From Paracoccus sp. (in: a-proteobacteria) (GTDB lineage Bacteria > Pseudomonadota > Alphaproteobacteria > Rhodobacterales > Rhodobacteraceae): 64,000 bases of DNA. The position numbers and the translations under genes were made by a program. Below are positions 18,771 to 27,653 of the stretch, one piece after another. The first letter of the stretch is position 1, and each line of letters starts with the position of its first letter. The stretch spans positions 26,860 through 90,859 of the forward strand of contig NZ_JAUNTN010000010.1 in the NCBI RefSeq assembly GCF_030538695.1, written 5' to 3'. The notes under the pieces are model-generated. The model ran no database searches. It was not told the origin of the DNA and saw only the letters and a program-made list of their open reading frames with translations.

Positions 18771-20039
18771 ATGCCAAGCACTGACTCTATATTTGATCGC
18801 CTGATGCACCTGCACCCCAAGGTGATCGACCTGTCGCTGGACCGGCTGCACAGGCTGCTGGCCACGCTCGGCAACCCTCAGGATCATATCCCGCCGGTCA
18901 TCCATATCGCCGGAACCAATGGCAAGGGCAGCACGCAGGCCATGATCCGCGCCGGGCTGGAAGCGGCGGGCAAGCGCGTCCACGCCTATACCTCGCCGCA
19001 TCTGGCCCGCTTCAATGAACGCATCCGGCTGGCCGGAGAGCTGATTTCCGACGCCGACCTTGCCGCCACGCTGGCCGAGGTCGAAACCGCCAATGCCGGC
19101 GCCCCGATCACCTTTTTCGAAATCACCACCGCCGCCGCTTTCCTCGCCTTTTCGCGTGCGCCCGCCGATTATACGCTGTTAGAGGTCGGCCTTGGCGGGC
19201 GGCTGGATGCCACCAATGTAGTGGACCACCCGCGCCTGACCATCATTACCCCGGTCAGCATCGACCATACGCAATATCTTGGCGAGACCCTGCCCGAGAT
19301 CGCGGGCGAAAAGGCCGGTATCCTCAAGCGTGGCGTCCCTGTCGTCCTCGCCCCGCAACAGGATACGGCGCTTGAGGTCATCGAGGCCCGCGCTGCCCGG
19401 CTTGGTGCGCCGCTGTTCGCCTATGGTCAGCAATGGACCTGCGCCCGGGAAGGCGACGCCCTGATCTGGCAGGATGAACGCGGGCTGATGGACCTGCCCC
19501 TGCCCGTCTTGCCCGGCCCGCATCAGATCCAGAACGCAGGCACAGCCATCGCGGCCTTGCGTGAACTTGGCTTTGCCGCGCCCGAGGCCAGCGCCGCCAT
19601 GACCCGCGCCGAATGGCCCGCAAGGATGCAACGGCTGCGCCACGGCCCGCTGGTGCAGGCGGCGGAAAGCTGCGAGCTTTGGCTGGACGGCGGCCATAAC
19701 CCGGCGGGCGGTCAGGCGGTGGCGGCAACGCTGGTCGCCATGCCCAAACGCCCTACGCATCTGATCTGCGGGATGCTGAACACCAAGGACGTCGCAGGCT
19801 ATATGCACCCGCTGGCTGGTGTGGCCGACAGCCTGACAGCCGTGGAAATCCCCGAAGAGCCGAACACCTTGCCCGCCGCGGATACCGCTGCGGCCGCCGC
19901 TTCGGTCGGACTACCGGTCATGCAAGCCGCCAGCGTCATGCAGGCGGTGCAACAGCTTGCCGCCACATATCCCGGCTGCCGCATCCTGATTTGCGGCTCG
20001 CTTTATCTGGCCGGTCAGGTCTTGCGGGAAAACGGTTAG
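18771..20039 (+). CDS. folC: Bifunctional folylpolyglutamate/dihydrofolate synthase
   Basis: The 422-residue ATP-dependent ligase adds glutamate to dihydropteroate and to folates. The P-loop HIAGTNGKGST is at about residues 44-55, followed by YTSPHLARFNERIR, the conserved VGLGGRLDATNV and SIDHTQYLG. LWLDGGHNPAGG lies in the C-terminal domain. An ATG at 18771 is preferred over an in-frame TTG two codons upstream. Confidence 0.96.
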   Translation: MPSTDSIFDRLMHLHPKVIDLSLDRLHRLLATLGNPQDHIPPVIHIAGTNGKGSTQAMIRAGLEAAGKRVHAYTSPHLARFNERIRLAGELISDADLAATLAEVETANAGAPITFFEITTAAAFLAFSRAPADYTLLEVGLGGRLDATNVVDHPRLTIITPVSIDHTQYLGETLPEIAGEKAGILKRGVPVVLAPQQDTALEVIEARAARLGAPLFAYGQQWTCAREGDALIWQDERGLMDLPLPVLPGPHQIQNAGTAIAALRELGFAAPEASAAMTRAEWPARMQRLRHGPLVQAAESCELWLDGGHNPAGGQAVAATLVAMPKRPTHLICGMLNTKDVAGYMHPLAGVADSLTAVEIPEEPNTLPAADTAAAAASVGLPVMQAASVMQAVQQLAATYPGCRILICGSLYLAGQVLRENG

Positions 20040-20045
20040 CAGGGG

Positions 20046-21137
20046 TCAGCGCCCCCAGTTTGCATCCTGCATTTCCCGCAACCGGCTGGCGGTGCGCTCG
20101 AACTCAAAGGCACCTTCGCCGGCGGGATAAAGCGCCTCTGGTTCGGCCTCGGCACTGGCCAGCACCCGAACCTTCGCCTCATACAGCGCGTCGATCAGGG
20201 TCACGAAACGCTTGGCCTCATTCTGCGCGGCGCGGTCCAGACGGGGAATGTCGTCGATGAACAGCACATCCACCGCAGCCGCAATCGCCAGATAATCCGC
20301 CGGGCCAAGCGCATGGCCACATAAATCCGCGAACCCGGCCCGCGCCACGCCCGCATCATGCAGCGGCAGCGTGACGCTGCGGCCCTTGACCTCCAGCAGC
20401 AGCGGCGCAACCTGATCGCCCGCTGTCATCTGGTTCCAGCGAACGTCCATGGCCGCCCGCGCCCCCGACCCGGTAAACCAGACCTGCGCCCCGGCCAGCC
20501 GGTCCTGCCGGTGGTCGCGCGGGCTGGACAGCTCGACAACCTGCATCCGGTCACGGATCAGCGCGATAAAAGGCAGGAAAAGCTGGCGATTCAGCCCGTT
20601 CTTATACAGATCATCCGGCACCCGGTTCGAGGTCGTGACGATCACCACGCCGCGCTCGAACAAGATCTGGAACAGGCGGCCCACGATCATCGCATCGGCA
20701 ATATCGGTAATCTGCATCTCATCGAAACACAGCAACCGGAGCTGATCCGCCACCGCATTGGCAACCGGGCGCACTGCATCAGGATCTCCGCGCAGCCGGG
20801 CCGCGTTCAGCCCGGCCTGGATTTCCTGCATAAACTCATGAAAATGCACCCGACGCGCGGGAATATCCGGCGCAGCAGCCATCAGCATATCCATCAGCAT
20901 GGACTTGCCCCGGCCGACGCCGCCCCACAGATACAGCCCGCGCGTATCCGGCGCGGCGGTCTCCGTCCGGCCAAACAGCCGCGACAACAGCCCGGTTTGC
21001 GGTGCGGGCGTCTGCTCTGCTGCCCGCAGCCGGGCGATCACCGCATCCATTGCGGGCAGCACGGCCCGCTGGCCGGGATCTGGGGTCAGGCGGCCTTCGG
21101 TGGCGGCCTGTTCGTAAATTGCGCTGACGGTTTTCAT
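20046..21137 (-). CDS. zapE: Cell division ATPase ZapE (AFG1-like)
   Basis: The 363-residue P-loop ATPase has Walker A GGVGRGKSMLMDM at about 76-88, a Walker B-like CFDEMQITDIADA and the family block TTSNRVPDDLYKNGLNR. ZapE acts at the Z-ring; the mitochondrial relative LACE1/AFG1 handles membrane proteins. ATG 21137 (MKTVSAIYEQ) fits the family start, whereas the frame extends open to 21353. It converges with folC and is divergent from the coniferyl-aldehyde-type dehydrogenase. Confidence 0.93.
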   Translation of the reverse strand: MKTVSAIYEQAATEGRLTPDPGQRAVLPAMDAVIARLRAAEQTPAPQTGLLSRLFGRTETAAPDTRGLYLWGGVGRGKSMLMDMLMAAAPDIPARRVHFHEFMQEIQAGLNAARLRGDPDAVRPVANAVADQLRLLCFDEMQITDIADAMIVGRLFQILFERGVVIVTTSNRVPDDLYKNGLNRQLFLPFIALIRDRMQVVELSSPRDHRQDRLAGAQVWFTGSGARAAMDVRWNQMTAGDQVAPLLLEVKGRSVTLPLHDAGVARAGFADLCGHALGPADYLAIAAAVDVLFIDDIPRLDRAAQNEAKRFVTLIDALYEAKVRVLASAEAEPEALYPAGEGAFEFERTASRLREMQDANWGR

Positions 21138-21213
21138 ACGCGCGCCGTGCCAGATCACGGCGGCTGGTGCAAGGGCCATCGCCTTGTTAACCTGCCCCAA
21201 ACAGGAGGCCCCC

Positions 21214-22602
21214 ATGACCCTGCAAAGCCGCTTTGACGCGATCCGCACCGCCAGCCGCGCAACCCCCTTGCCGGACTGGCCCACGCGCAAGGACCGGCTG
21301 GACCGGCTGGAGGCCCTGATCCGCGAGAACCGCGACCGCTTTGCCAAGGCCATCGCGCAGGATTTCGGTCAGCGCCCGGCGGCGGAAACCAATCTGGCCG
21401 AGGTGTTCCCGGTGCTGGATGGCATCCGCGATGCCCGCCACAAAGGCCGTGGCTGGATGCGCCAGCGCCGCGCGGGTGTTGGCCTGTGGTTCCAGCCCGC
21501 ACGGGCGGCGCTGCACCCGATGCCGCTTGGCGTAGTGGGAATCGTTGCACCGTGGAACTATCCGCTGATGCTGTCGGCAGGGCCGCTGACCAGCGCGCTT
21601 GTCGCCGGAAACCGCGCCATGCTGAAACTGTCGGAACACGCCCCGGCCTTTGCCGAAGCCTTTGCCGACGCCATCAGCCGCAGCTTTGCCCCTGATGAAG
21701 TCACCGGCGTCACCGGCGGCCCCGAGGTCGCGGCCGATTTCACTGCCCTGCCCTTTGACCACCTGCTGTTCACCGGCTCGACCAATATCGGGCGCAAGGT
21801 CATGGCGGCAGCGGCCCCGAACCTCACCCCGGTCACGCTGGAGCTTGGCGGCAAATCCCCGGTGCTGATCGCGCCAGATGCACGGCTGGACCATGCGGCG
21901 GCGCGGGTCATGGCGGGCAAGATGCTGAACGCGGGTCAGACCTGCATCGCGCCGGATTACGTCCTGCTGCCGCGCAACCAGCAGGACGCCTTTATCGCCG
22001 CCGCCCGCGCATGGGTGGGCAAGCACTACCCCAAGCTGGCCCGCAACCCCGATTACACCCGCATCATCAACGCCGCCCAATACGACCGGCTGAATGACTG
22101 GCTGACGCAGGCCCGTGACGCTGGCGCAGGCATCCACCCCTTGTCCGACGCCGAGCCGGACCCGCAAAGCCGCCTGCTGCCGCCGGTGGCGCTGACCAAT
22201 GCTGCCGGGCCGGTCATGGATCAGGAAATCTTTGGCCCGATCCTGCCGGTGATCCCTTATGACAGCCTGCGCGACGCCGTGGCCCATATCACCGCACGCC
22301 CGCGCCCGCTGGCCTTTTACCCCTTCACTGATGATGCCGAGACGCGCGAACTGCTGCTGACCTCGGTCGTGGCCGGGGGCGTGACGGTCAATGACACGAT
22401 CATGCATGTTGCCCAACACAGCCTGCCCTTTGGCGGCGTGGGCGACAGCGGCATCGGCGCCTATCACGGCCAAGCCGGGTTTGACCGGCTGTCGCATCTG
22501 CAACCCGTGTTCCGGCAATCGCGCCTGAACGCCGCCGGACTGATCGCGCCCCCCTATGGCGCACGGTTCAAGGCGGTGATGAAGGCAATGATCGGGCGTT
22601 AA
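21214..22602 (+). CDS. calB: Coniferyl-aldehyde-type dehydrogenase
   Basis: The 462-residue ALDH has the general base E210 (LELGGKSP) and the nucleophile C244 (NAGQTCIAPDY), with the standard 34-residue spacing. NAGQTCIAPDYVL and the C-terminal SLPFGGVGDSGIGAYHG resemble the coniferyl aldehyde dehydrogenase subgroup, which also includes fatty-aldehyde enzymes. It lacks the long C-terminal membrane anchor of some fatty-aldehyde enzymes. The ATG follows an AGGAGG ribosome-binding site. The substrate assignment is tentative. Confidence 0.85.
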   Translation: MTLQSRFDAIRTASRATPLPDWPTRKDRLDRLEALIRENRDRFAKAIAQDFGQRPAAETNLAEVFPVLDGIRDARHKGRGWMRQRRAGVGLWFQPARAALHPMPLGVVGIVAPWNYPLMLSAGPLTSALVAGNRAMLKLSEHAPAFAEAFADAISRSFAPDEVTGVTGGPEVAADFTALPFDHLLFTGSTNIGRKVMAAAAPNLTPVTLELGGKSPVLIAPDARLDHAAARVMAGKMLNAGQTCIAPDYVLLPRNQQDAFIAAARAWVGKHYPKLARNPDYTRIINAAQYDRLNDWLTQARDAGAGIHPLSDAEPDPQSRLLPPVALTNAAGPVMDQEIFGPILPVIPYDSLRDAVAHITARPRPLAFYPFTDDAETRELLLTSVVAGGVTVNDTIMHVAQHSLPFGGVGDSGIGAYHGQAGFDRLSHLQPVFRQSRLNAAGLIAPPYGARFKAVMKAMIGR

Positions 22603-22925
22603 ACCCGCCTGTTCTGCTGGCTTGCTGTATTTCGTCCCCCATAAAAGCGATTCCCTTTCGCCTTTATGACCACAAACCTATGAAGAAACCCCTAACGCCA
22701 CCGTATTTTCTATGAAAAACCACGGCGGAACCTGCTGAAAGGGATGCATCAAGGGCAGAGGGGCTGCGGATAAGTATGGGCAGGTTTGGCAGATCAAGCG
22801 TTTGTCCCGTTTGGCTCACCCCCATACAAGCCTGCGTCACCGATATGGGGCGGATATTCGCAAATGGAGAGCTGAGAAGGGGACAGATGCCATTGATTGC
22901 AAATTATCTCCTGCTTTCAAGGAGA
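22603..22925. other. Intergenic DNA left of the prophage
   Basis: About 320 bp between the aldehyde dehydrogenase and the left att repeat. I see no gene, tRNA or strong terminator here. It is less GC-rich than its surroundings and may contain decayed prophage or chromosomal sequence. Confidence 0.5.
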
Positions 22926-22936
22926 TCTGGTGCCGG
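22926..22936 (+). repeat. Left attachment-site copy (attL)
   Basis: TCTGGTGCCGG matches the copy at 32254-32264 at the tRNA-Thr 3' end exactly. The similarity continues imperfectly upstream (CAAGGAGA against CAATAAGG). The core is short, so the exact crossover is uncertain. Confidence 0.6.
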
Positions 22937-23062
22937 CAGAGGGCACCGGACCAATGACGCATGACGTTGCATTGCGTTCCAGATTCCCGCATAAAATCCA
23001 GCAAGCTAGGCGTTTCGGTGTCGCATCCCGTCGCGCCGGATTCCCGCAAAGCGGGGCATCAA

Positions 23063-23084
23063 TTGGGGGACTATCTGGGGGACT
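23063..23084 (+). promoter_or_regulatory. Left arm-type repeat pair (TGGGGGAC twice)
   Basis: Two GGGGGAC copies start 12 bp apart, ending just before the integrase start codon. The same 22-bp arrangement occurs at 32191-32212 (18 of 22 identical). This is a plausible integrase or excisionase binding site. Confidence 0.5.
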
Positions 23085-23086
23085 GG

Positions 23087-24250
23087 ATGGCAAAGAATGT
23101 TCTGACCGCTGTGGCCATCAAAAAGGCCGGTGATGGCAAGCTGTTTGATGGCGGCGGTCTGACACTGGTCAAGGCCGGGGATAATGGCAAGTGGGTTTAC
23201 CGATACTCGCACCTCGGTCGACGGCGCGAAATGGGGCTTGGCGCTTGGCCCACCGTCTCATTGGCCGCAGCACGGGCAGCCCGTGATGGATGGGCCGCAG
23301 AACTAGCCACGGGGCGCGATCCCATCGAAATCAGGAGCGCCGCCCGCGCCAAAGAGGCCGAAGATCGAAGCCGCATCGACCCGACATTCGCGGAGGCAGC
23401 GCAAGCCGTGCTTGAAGCAAAGCGCGAGGGGTTGCGCGGTGGTGGCGACCGGGGCCGCTGGTTCAGCCCGTTGCAGCAGCATGTCCTACCCCATATCGGG
23501 CGAAAGCGCATGTCAGAGATCACGCAACACGATCTGGCCGACGCCCTGCGTCCGATCTGGAAGACCAAGCACCCAACCGCGTTGAAGGCATGGCGACGAA
23601 CCCGCGTTGTCCTGACCGAAGGCAAACTGCTTGGTTACGGATGCGACCCGGTTATCGCCGATGCCGCCGCCCGGATGCTTGGCGAGGTCCGCCATATCGA
23701 TCAGCATATCGAGGCAACACCATGGCAGCGCCTCCCGGAACTCTATAAAGCCCTGCCGGATACCGTGGCGGGTGACTGCCTGCGCTGGATCATCCTGACC
23801 GTTGTGCGTTCAGATGGATGCCGGGGCGCACGGCTGGCCGAGATCAACGGCGGGATATGGACGGTTCCGGCAGACAGGATCAAGGGCCGGGTATCTGTAG
23901 TTCGGGATTTCAGCGTCCCTTTACCCGAACAGGCGCAAACTATCGCCAACCGCATCCAGCCATTTGCCGTGGATGGAGCCATGTTCCCCGGCTCGACAGG
24001 CCGTCCGATCAGTTCAACCGCCCTGACCAAAGCCCTGAACGGGATAGGTGAAGCAGGCCGCCCGCACGGCTTTCGCACCAGTTTCAGCACATGGGCACAG
24101 GACACGCAGGCTTGCGCTTGGGACGTGCGAGAAACCATCCTTGGTCACACCATCGGCAGCAAGGTCGAGCGCAGCTATGCCAGATCCGACCTGCTGGATC
24201 AGCGCCGCCCCGTCATGCAGGCGTGGGCGGATTATGTGACCGGACAATAA
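23087..24250 (+). CDS. int: Tyrosine recombinase (phage integrase, DUF4102 type)
   Basis: The 387-residue protein has an N-terminal arm-binding domain (about 1-85: KLFDGGGLTLVKA, RREMGLGAWPTVSLAAAR), a core-binding domain (about 100-200) and the catalytic domain. The catalytic set is present: R241 (VVRS), H327-x-x-R330 (HGFR), H354 (LGH) and the nucleophile Y364. ATG 23087 (MAKNVLTAVAIKK) is the family start; the frame is open further upstream through the arm-type repeats. It lies at the left end, next to attL, and looks intact. Confidence 0.93.
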   Translation: MAKNVLTAVAIKKAGDGKLFDGGGLTLVKAGDNGKWVYRYSHLGRRREMGLGAWPTVSLAAARAARDGWAAELATGRDPIEIRSAARAKEAEDRSRIDPTFAEAAQAVLEAKREGLRGGGDRGRWFSPLQQHVLPHIGRKRMSEITQHDLADALRPIWKTKHPTALKAWRRTRVVLTEGKLLGYGCDPVIADAAARMLGEVRHIDQHIEATPWQRLPELYKALPDTVAGDCLRWIILTVVRSDGCRGARLAEINGGIWTVPADRIKGRVSVVRDFSVPLPEQAQTIANRIQPFAVDGAMFPGSTGRPISSTALTKALNGIGEAGRPHGFRTSFSTWAQDTQACAWDVRETILGHTIGSKVERSYARSDLLDQRRPVMQAWADYVTGQ

Positions 24251-24290
24251 GAGCCGCTATGCTGACAAGGCATTGCCACCGCAAAAACAT

Positions 24291-24317
24291 AAAAAGGGGC
24301 AGCCTTGTGCTGCCCCT
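24291..24317 (-). terminator. Rho-independent terminator of the RTX gene
   Basis: AGGGGCAGC (24295-24303) pairs perfectly with GCTGCCCCT (24309-24317) around a 5-nt loop, followed on the minus strand by a T run. It sits just after the RTX gene stop and between it and the convergent integrase. Confidence 0.85.
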
Positions 24318-24324
24318 CTACATT

Positions 24325-26196
24325 TCACCCAAAGATCAGATCGTCTTTTAGCTGGTCAATGGTGAAGTCCAAAATGGTCACTTCATTGACACCCTTGGAG
24401 AACTCAAGAATCAAGTCAGCCTTACCATCCCCGTTGACATCCTCGCTACGGGCAATTTTCTGAACATCCGTGAACGATCTCAATTGCAGCTCATCAAACA
24501 AGCGTAGCTTATCAACGTTATCTTCAAAATCTGCAATGCGGCTTATACCGCCACGTGTGCCAAAGATGAACACATCCGCACCGGCACCACCAATCATGAC
24601 ATCATTGCCCTTGTCACCAATGATGGTGTCATTTCCGGCACCACCGTTCAGGATATTGTTCCCTTCATCACCCCTGATCCAGTCATCGAAACGTGACCCG
24701 GTTATGTTCTCAATGCTGATATAAACGTCACCTTTTGCATCCCCCGTATTTGCGGAAGGATTCCGAAGGTCAACCACAACTCTTTCTGTGGCCGTTCCGT
24801 AGTGCGCGGTATCCCGGCCTGCCCCGCCATTCAGATTATCAGCCCCGGCACCGCCAATGAGAATATCGTCCCCAGCTTGCCCGCGCAGTGTATCATTTCC
24901 ACCGCCGCCATAAAGCCAATCATTACCCGCACCACCTTCAAGAATGTTGGCAGCGCCATTACCGGTCAGTGTATCGTGACCAGCACCACTCCGCAGGTTC
25001 TCAATACTGACGAACCTATCACCACTGGCAGCGCCAGCCGTTGCGCCAGTCGCAAGGTTCACCACAACGACCTCATCAGATGCAGAATAATCCACCCAAT
25101 CTGATCCTGCCCCGCCATCCAGAAGATCGCTTCCTGCACCACCGATCAGCGTATCGTTACCAGCACCCCCAAATAAGCTATCGTCCCCGGTGCTACCATC
25201 CAATAGATCATTCCCGTTCCCGCCATACAGGACATCATCCTCGCTACCGCCGTGCAGGTAATCGTCACCATCGCCGCCATACAACGTATCGTTGTCAACG
25301 CCACCCCAGAGGCTATCGTTGCCACCGCCACCATCGAGCAAATCAAAACCCTTGTAGCCTTCAATCGCATCGTGACCATTTCCGCCATAAACGGTATCAT
25401 CACCGAAATCAGCGCGAACAAGGTTGTTACCATTACCAGTTCGGATGAGATCGTTCCCGCGTTGCGTCACAATCAGCTGATCCTCATCTGTCCCAACAAC
25501 ATTCGCATGTTCGCTTATCTCTGGTACACGGGTCCGACTCTCAGACAAGTAGGCATCAATGATTTCATCAGGCATCTGATTGTATGCCGAACGATAAGTT
25601 ACGGAAGGCAAAACATCTGGGAGATCGTGGTTCGGCTCCAAGAAATGAGGCTCCTCTGATCGTCCATTCACAATGCCAGAGTAACGCCGCGCCCCCTCAA
25701 GGGCATAAAGAATACGACCACCGACATCATTCCTGATTTCCAACCATTGCTGACCTTGATATTCAACAATATCCACCCGCAACCCCGAAATCAGGTCGGG
25801 GCGCTGTAGGTCCAGCTTCTGGCCATCAATCCAGATTTCATCACTGCGCGGGTCAAAATCATCCAAACGACCGACCAAGGTTCCGCGTGTCGCAGCAGCA
25901 TTAATAAACCTGAACTTATCCGAACCATCACCTCCGAAAACATGATGTCCTTGTTGAATAACACTCGCACCTGGAACGCTTAAATCTAGGTTGAAGGTAT
26001 CATTACCCGCCTGACCGTATAAGTGTATTTGCTTCGCCCACGTTCCATCAGTGCTTGCATGGAAGGTGTCATCCTCCTTGCCGCCAGATCTTGCTCTATC
26101 TTTATCCTCAACCCTTATAACAAAGGTCTTCCCACTAACCGGGACACTATATAACACATCATTATTGGGCAGGTCTTCGACGGGTTCGTATGACAT
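24325..26196 (-). CDS. RTX (hemolysin-type calcium-binding repeat) protein
   Basis: The 623-residue protein has no recognised enzyme domain in its first 200 or so residues. About twenty GGxGxDxLxG-type nonapeptides follow in the C-terminal two thirds, which form calcium-filled parallel beta-rolls. The C-terminus (DVNGDGKADLILEFSKGV, ending DQLKDDLIFG) looks like a type I secretion signal. ATG 26196 has an AGGAAG ribosome-binding site 7 nt upstream and is preferred over a TTG at 26280. It is cargo within the prophage, by eye lower in GC than its neighbours. No transporter genes are adjacent, so it would need a host type I system. Confidence 0.85.
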   Translation of the reverse strand: MSYEPVEDLPNNDVLYSVPVSGKTFVIRVEDKDRARSGGKEDDTFHASTDGTWAKQIHLYGQAGNDTFNLDLSVPGASVIQQGHHVFGGDGSDKFRFINAAATRGTLVGRLDDFDPRSDEIWIDGQKLDLQRPDLISGLRVDIVEYQGQQWLEIRNDVGGRILYALEGARRYSGIVNGRSEEPHFLEPNHDLPDVLPSVTYRSAYNQMPDEIIDAYLSESRTRVPEISEHANVVGTDEDQLIVTQRGNDLIRTGNGNNLVRADFGDDTVYGGNGHDAIEGYKGFDLLDGGGGNDSLWGGVDNDTLYGGDGDDYLHGGSEDDVLYGGNGNDLLDGSTGDDSLFGGAGNDTLIGGAGSDLLDGGAGSDWVDYSASDEVVVVNLATGATAGAASGDRFVSIENLRSGAGHDTLTGNGAANILEGGAGNDWLYGGGGNDTLRGQAGDDILIGGAGADNLNGGAGRDTAHYGTATERVVVDLRNPSANTGDAKGDVYISIENITGSRFDDWIRGDEGNNILNGGAGNDTIIGDKGNDVMIGGAGADVFIFGTRGGISRIADFEDNVDKLRLFDELQLRSFTDVQKIARSEDVNGDGKADLILEFSKGVNEVTILDFTIDQLKDDLIFG

Positions 26197-26313
26197 CGCT
26201 GAACTTCCTGTTAGCTGATAAGTGACTTGCAAGCCATCTGTGGCCACAGGACCGTGACTCGCGCTTACCACCTTGGTCAAGCGGAATCTTGCCGATGGAG
26301 CGATGGCGCGGGG

Positions 26314-26565
26314 TCAGAAAGGCGCAATCCCTTCGAAGCTGTCTGCCTTCGCTGTAACCTTAGGCCGATGCAAGAAACACCCCGCATCGACCTGCTGGAT
26401 CAGGCGCAGACCGGCACGGCGGGATGCGGGGCCGCCGTCCTCGACCAAGGCTGCGGCTAAGGCGCTGCGACTGGCGCGGGTGCCGTCGCAGATGGCGCTA
26501 TCGCTGATCGGCGCGGTCGCGCAGGCGCTCAAGAACAGCGTCGTCGTCAAGATCAGGTGTCGCAT
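26314..26565 (-). CDS. Outer-membrane spanin lipoprotein (Rz1-like)
   Basis: The 83-residue protein starts MRHLILTTTLFLSACATAP, a lipoprotein signal with lipobox LSAC, followed by SDSAICDGT, a segment I recall from Rhodobacterales prophage lysis proteins. Its first 68 bp overlap the i-spanin-like gene in another frame, the arrangement of Rz/Rz1 pairs. It should form the outer-membrane half of the spanin that fuses membranes at lysis. The assignment rests on architecture and the lipobox. Confidence 0.7.
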   Translation of the reverse strand: MRHLILTTTLFLSACATAPISDSAICDGTRASRSALAAALVEDGGPASRRAGLRLIQQVDAGCFLHRPKVTAKADSFEGIAPF

Positions 26566-26713
26566 CGTCCATCCTTTGGCGGGTGATGATATAGTCACGT
26601 TCGGCGCGCGCTTGCGCCTCGTCCCGCGCCGCCTTGCGTCCGGCCCGCCATGCCGCCAGCAGTGCGACCAGCGAGGCAATAGCCCCGCCAGCAGCCCAGA
26701 TCAGCCCGGTCAC
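26498..26713 (-). CDS. Inner-membrane spanin (Rz-like)
   Basis: The 71-residue protein has one N-terminal membrane segment (about 4-22) followed by a charged helical region rich in Arg, Ala and Glu (AARDEAQARAERDYIITRQRMDD). This is the topology of i-spanins, though it is shorter than most. Its start overlaps the stop of the upstream small membrane gene (ATGA), and its 3' part overlaps the Rz1-like lipoprotein gene. Confidence 0.65.
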   Translation of the reverse strand: MTGLIWAAGGAIASLVALLAAWRAGRKAARDEAQARAERDYIITRQRMDDATPDLDDDAVLERLRDRADQR

Positions 26714-26910
26714 GTCGCGCCACCCCGCGCCTTGGCCCAGCGCCCGGCGATGAATGTTGCAACGAACCCGGCAGCCCCGGTCGCAACGCTAACGATCTGA
26801 TCGACATGTATCGAGACAATCCCGGTGTCAGCGTCAAAGGCCAGCCCGAAGCCAAGGCCGGACAGGTTGCCAAAAACGAAATACAAGATCATGCGGATAT
26901 AGAGACCCAT
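26710..26910 (-). CDS. Small phage membrane protein, possible holin
   Basis: The 66-residue protein has two hydrophobic segments (about 3-24 and 42-59) and a basic C-terminus (RWAKARGGAT). Its size, topology and position between endolysin and spanin genes fit a class II holin, which makes the membrane hole for lysis. There is no specific motif, so holin is an inference. Confidence 0.6.
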   Translation of the reverse strand: MGLYIRMILYFVFGNLSGLGFGLAFDADTGIVSIHVDQIVSVATGAAGFVATFIAGRWAKARGGAT

Positions 26911-26912
26911 GA

Positions 26913-27653
26913 TTATTCCTCCTGAACAAGTGCCGCATAGGCGGCGGCGCGGTTGCGGTCGTGGCGGCTGCGGGCCACCAGGACGATAATTGCGACGGCG
27001 CAGAGGGCGACCAGCCCCCATTGCGCGGCGGCAGGCAGATCGACCAACGTGAAGCCCACCCCACCGGCAGCGGCCCCACCGGCAGCGGCATCCTCGCGCT
27101 GCGCCTTGGCCTTGGCGTCTGCGGCTTCCACGGCAATGGCACCGCCTGCCATCTGCACGGACCGCGCCTCGATGCTGGCGACACGGCGGGACCAGCCACG
27201 GCCAAAGGTCGCCCACGTCCCGAGACCGCGCAGGAAGCCCATGCGGTTGGCACAGGCTTGCTTGATCGTGGTCACACGGTCGGCCCGGTTGGCGGCGGCC
27301 AGCGTGGCGGGGCCGATCTTGCCGTCAGCGGTGACACCAAGCGCCTGCTGCAACCATCGCGCCCCCCGCGCGGTGCCGCTGTTCACGGCAGGATCGAATG
27401 TCACCAGATCGACGCCGCGCGGCAGGTTGTCGCCTTTGACCACATCCCAATAGCGGGCCTTGTAAATCTGCGACGCCTCGGCACGGGTCAGCGCCTTGAC
27501 CTCGGCCTTGCTGACCGCACGGCCTCGCCACGCCGCCAGTGTCGCGCGGGTGATGCCCATATTCGTGGCCCCGCCGGGATCTTTGGGGTGATCGACATAG
27601 CCGCCCTCATGGGCCAGCACTTCGGCCAACGCGGCGTCAAAATTATCGTGCAT
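26913..27653 (-). CDS. Phage endolysin, GH108 N-acetylmuramidase type, with C-terminal membrane segment
   Basis: The 246-residue protein has the GH108 domain (about 3-90) with the catalytic glutamate E16 in AHEGGYVDHPKDPGGATNMG, followed by a peptidoglycan-binding region (LQQALGVTADGKIGPATL). It cuts the glycan backbone during lysis. A membrane helix at about 210-230 (AAQWGLVALCAVAIIVLV) near the C-terminus is unusual and would tether it to the inner membrane. ATGs at 27656 and 27653 are both possible; 27653 fits the family start MHDNF. Confidence 0.9.
   Translation of the reverse strand: MHDNFDAALAEVLAHEGGYVDHPKDPGGATNMGITRATLAAWRGRAVSKAEVKALTRAEASQIYKARYWDVVKGDNLPRGVDLVTFDPAVNSGTARGARWLQQALGVTADGKIGPATLAAANRADRVTTIKQACANRMGFLRGLGTWATFGRGWSRRVASIEARSVQMAGGAIAVEAADAKAKAQREDAAAGGAAAGGVGFTLVDLPAAAQWGLVALCAVAIIVLVARSRHDRNRAAAYAALVQEE

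Noticed and set aside
25000-25500. DNA repeats in the RTX gene that could suggest a CRISPR array
   Set aside because: The periodicity is 27 bp with degenerate copies that encode the nonapeptide repeats; there are no unique spacers or cas genes.
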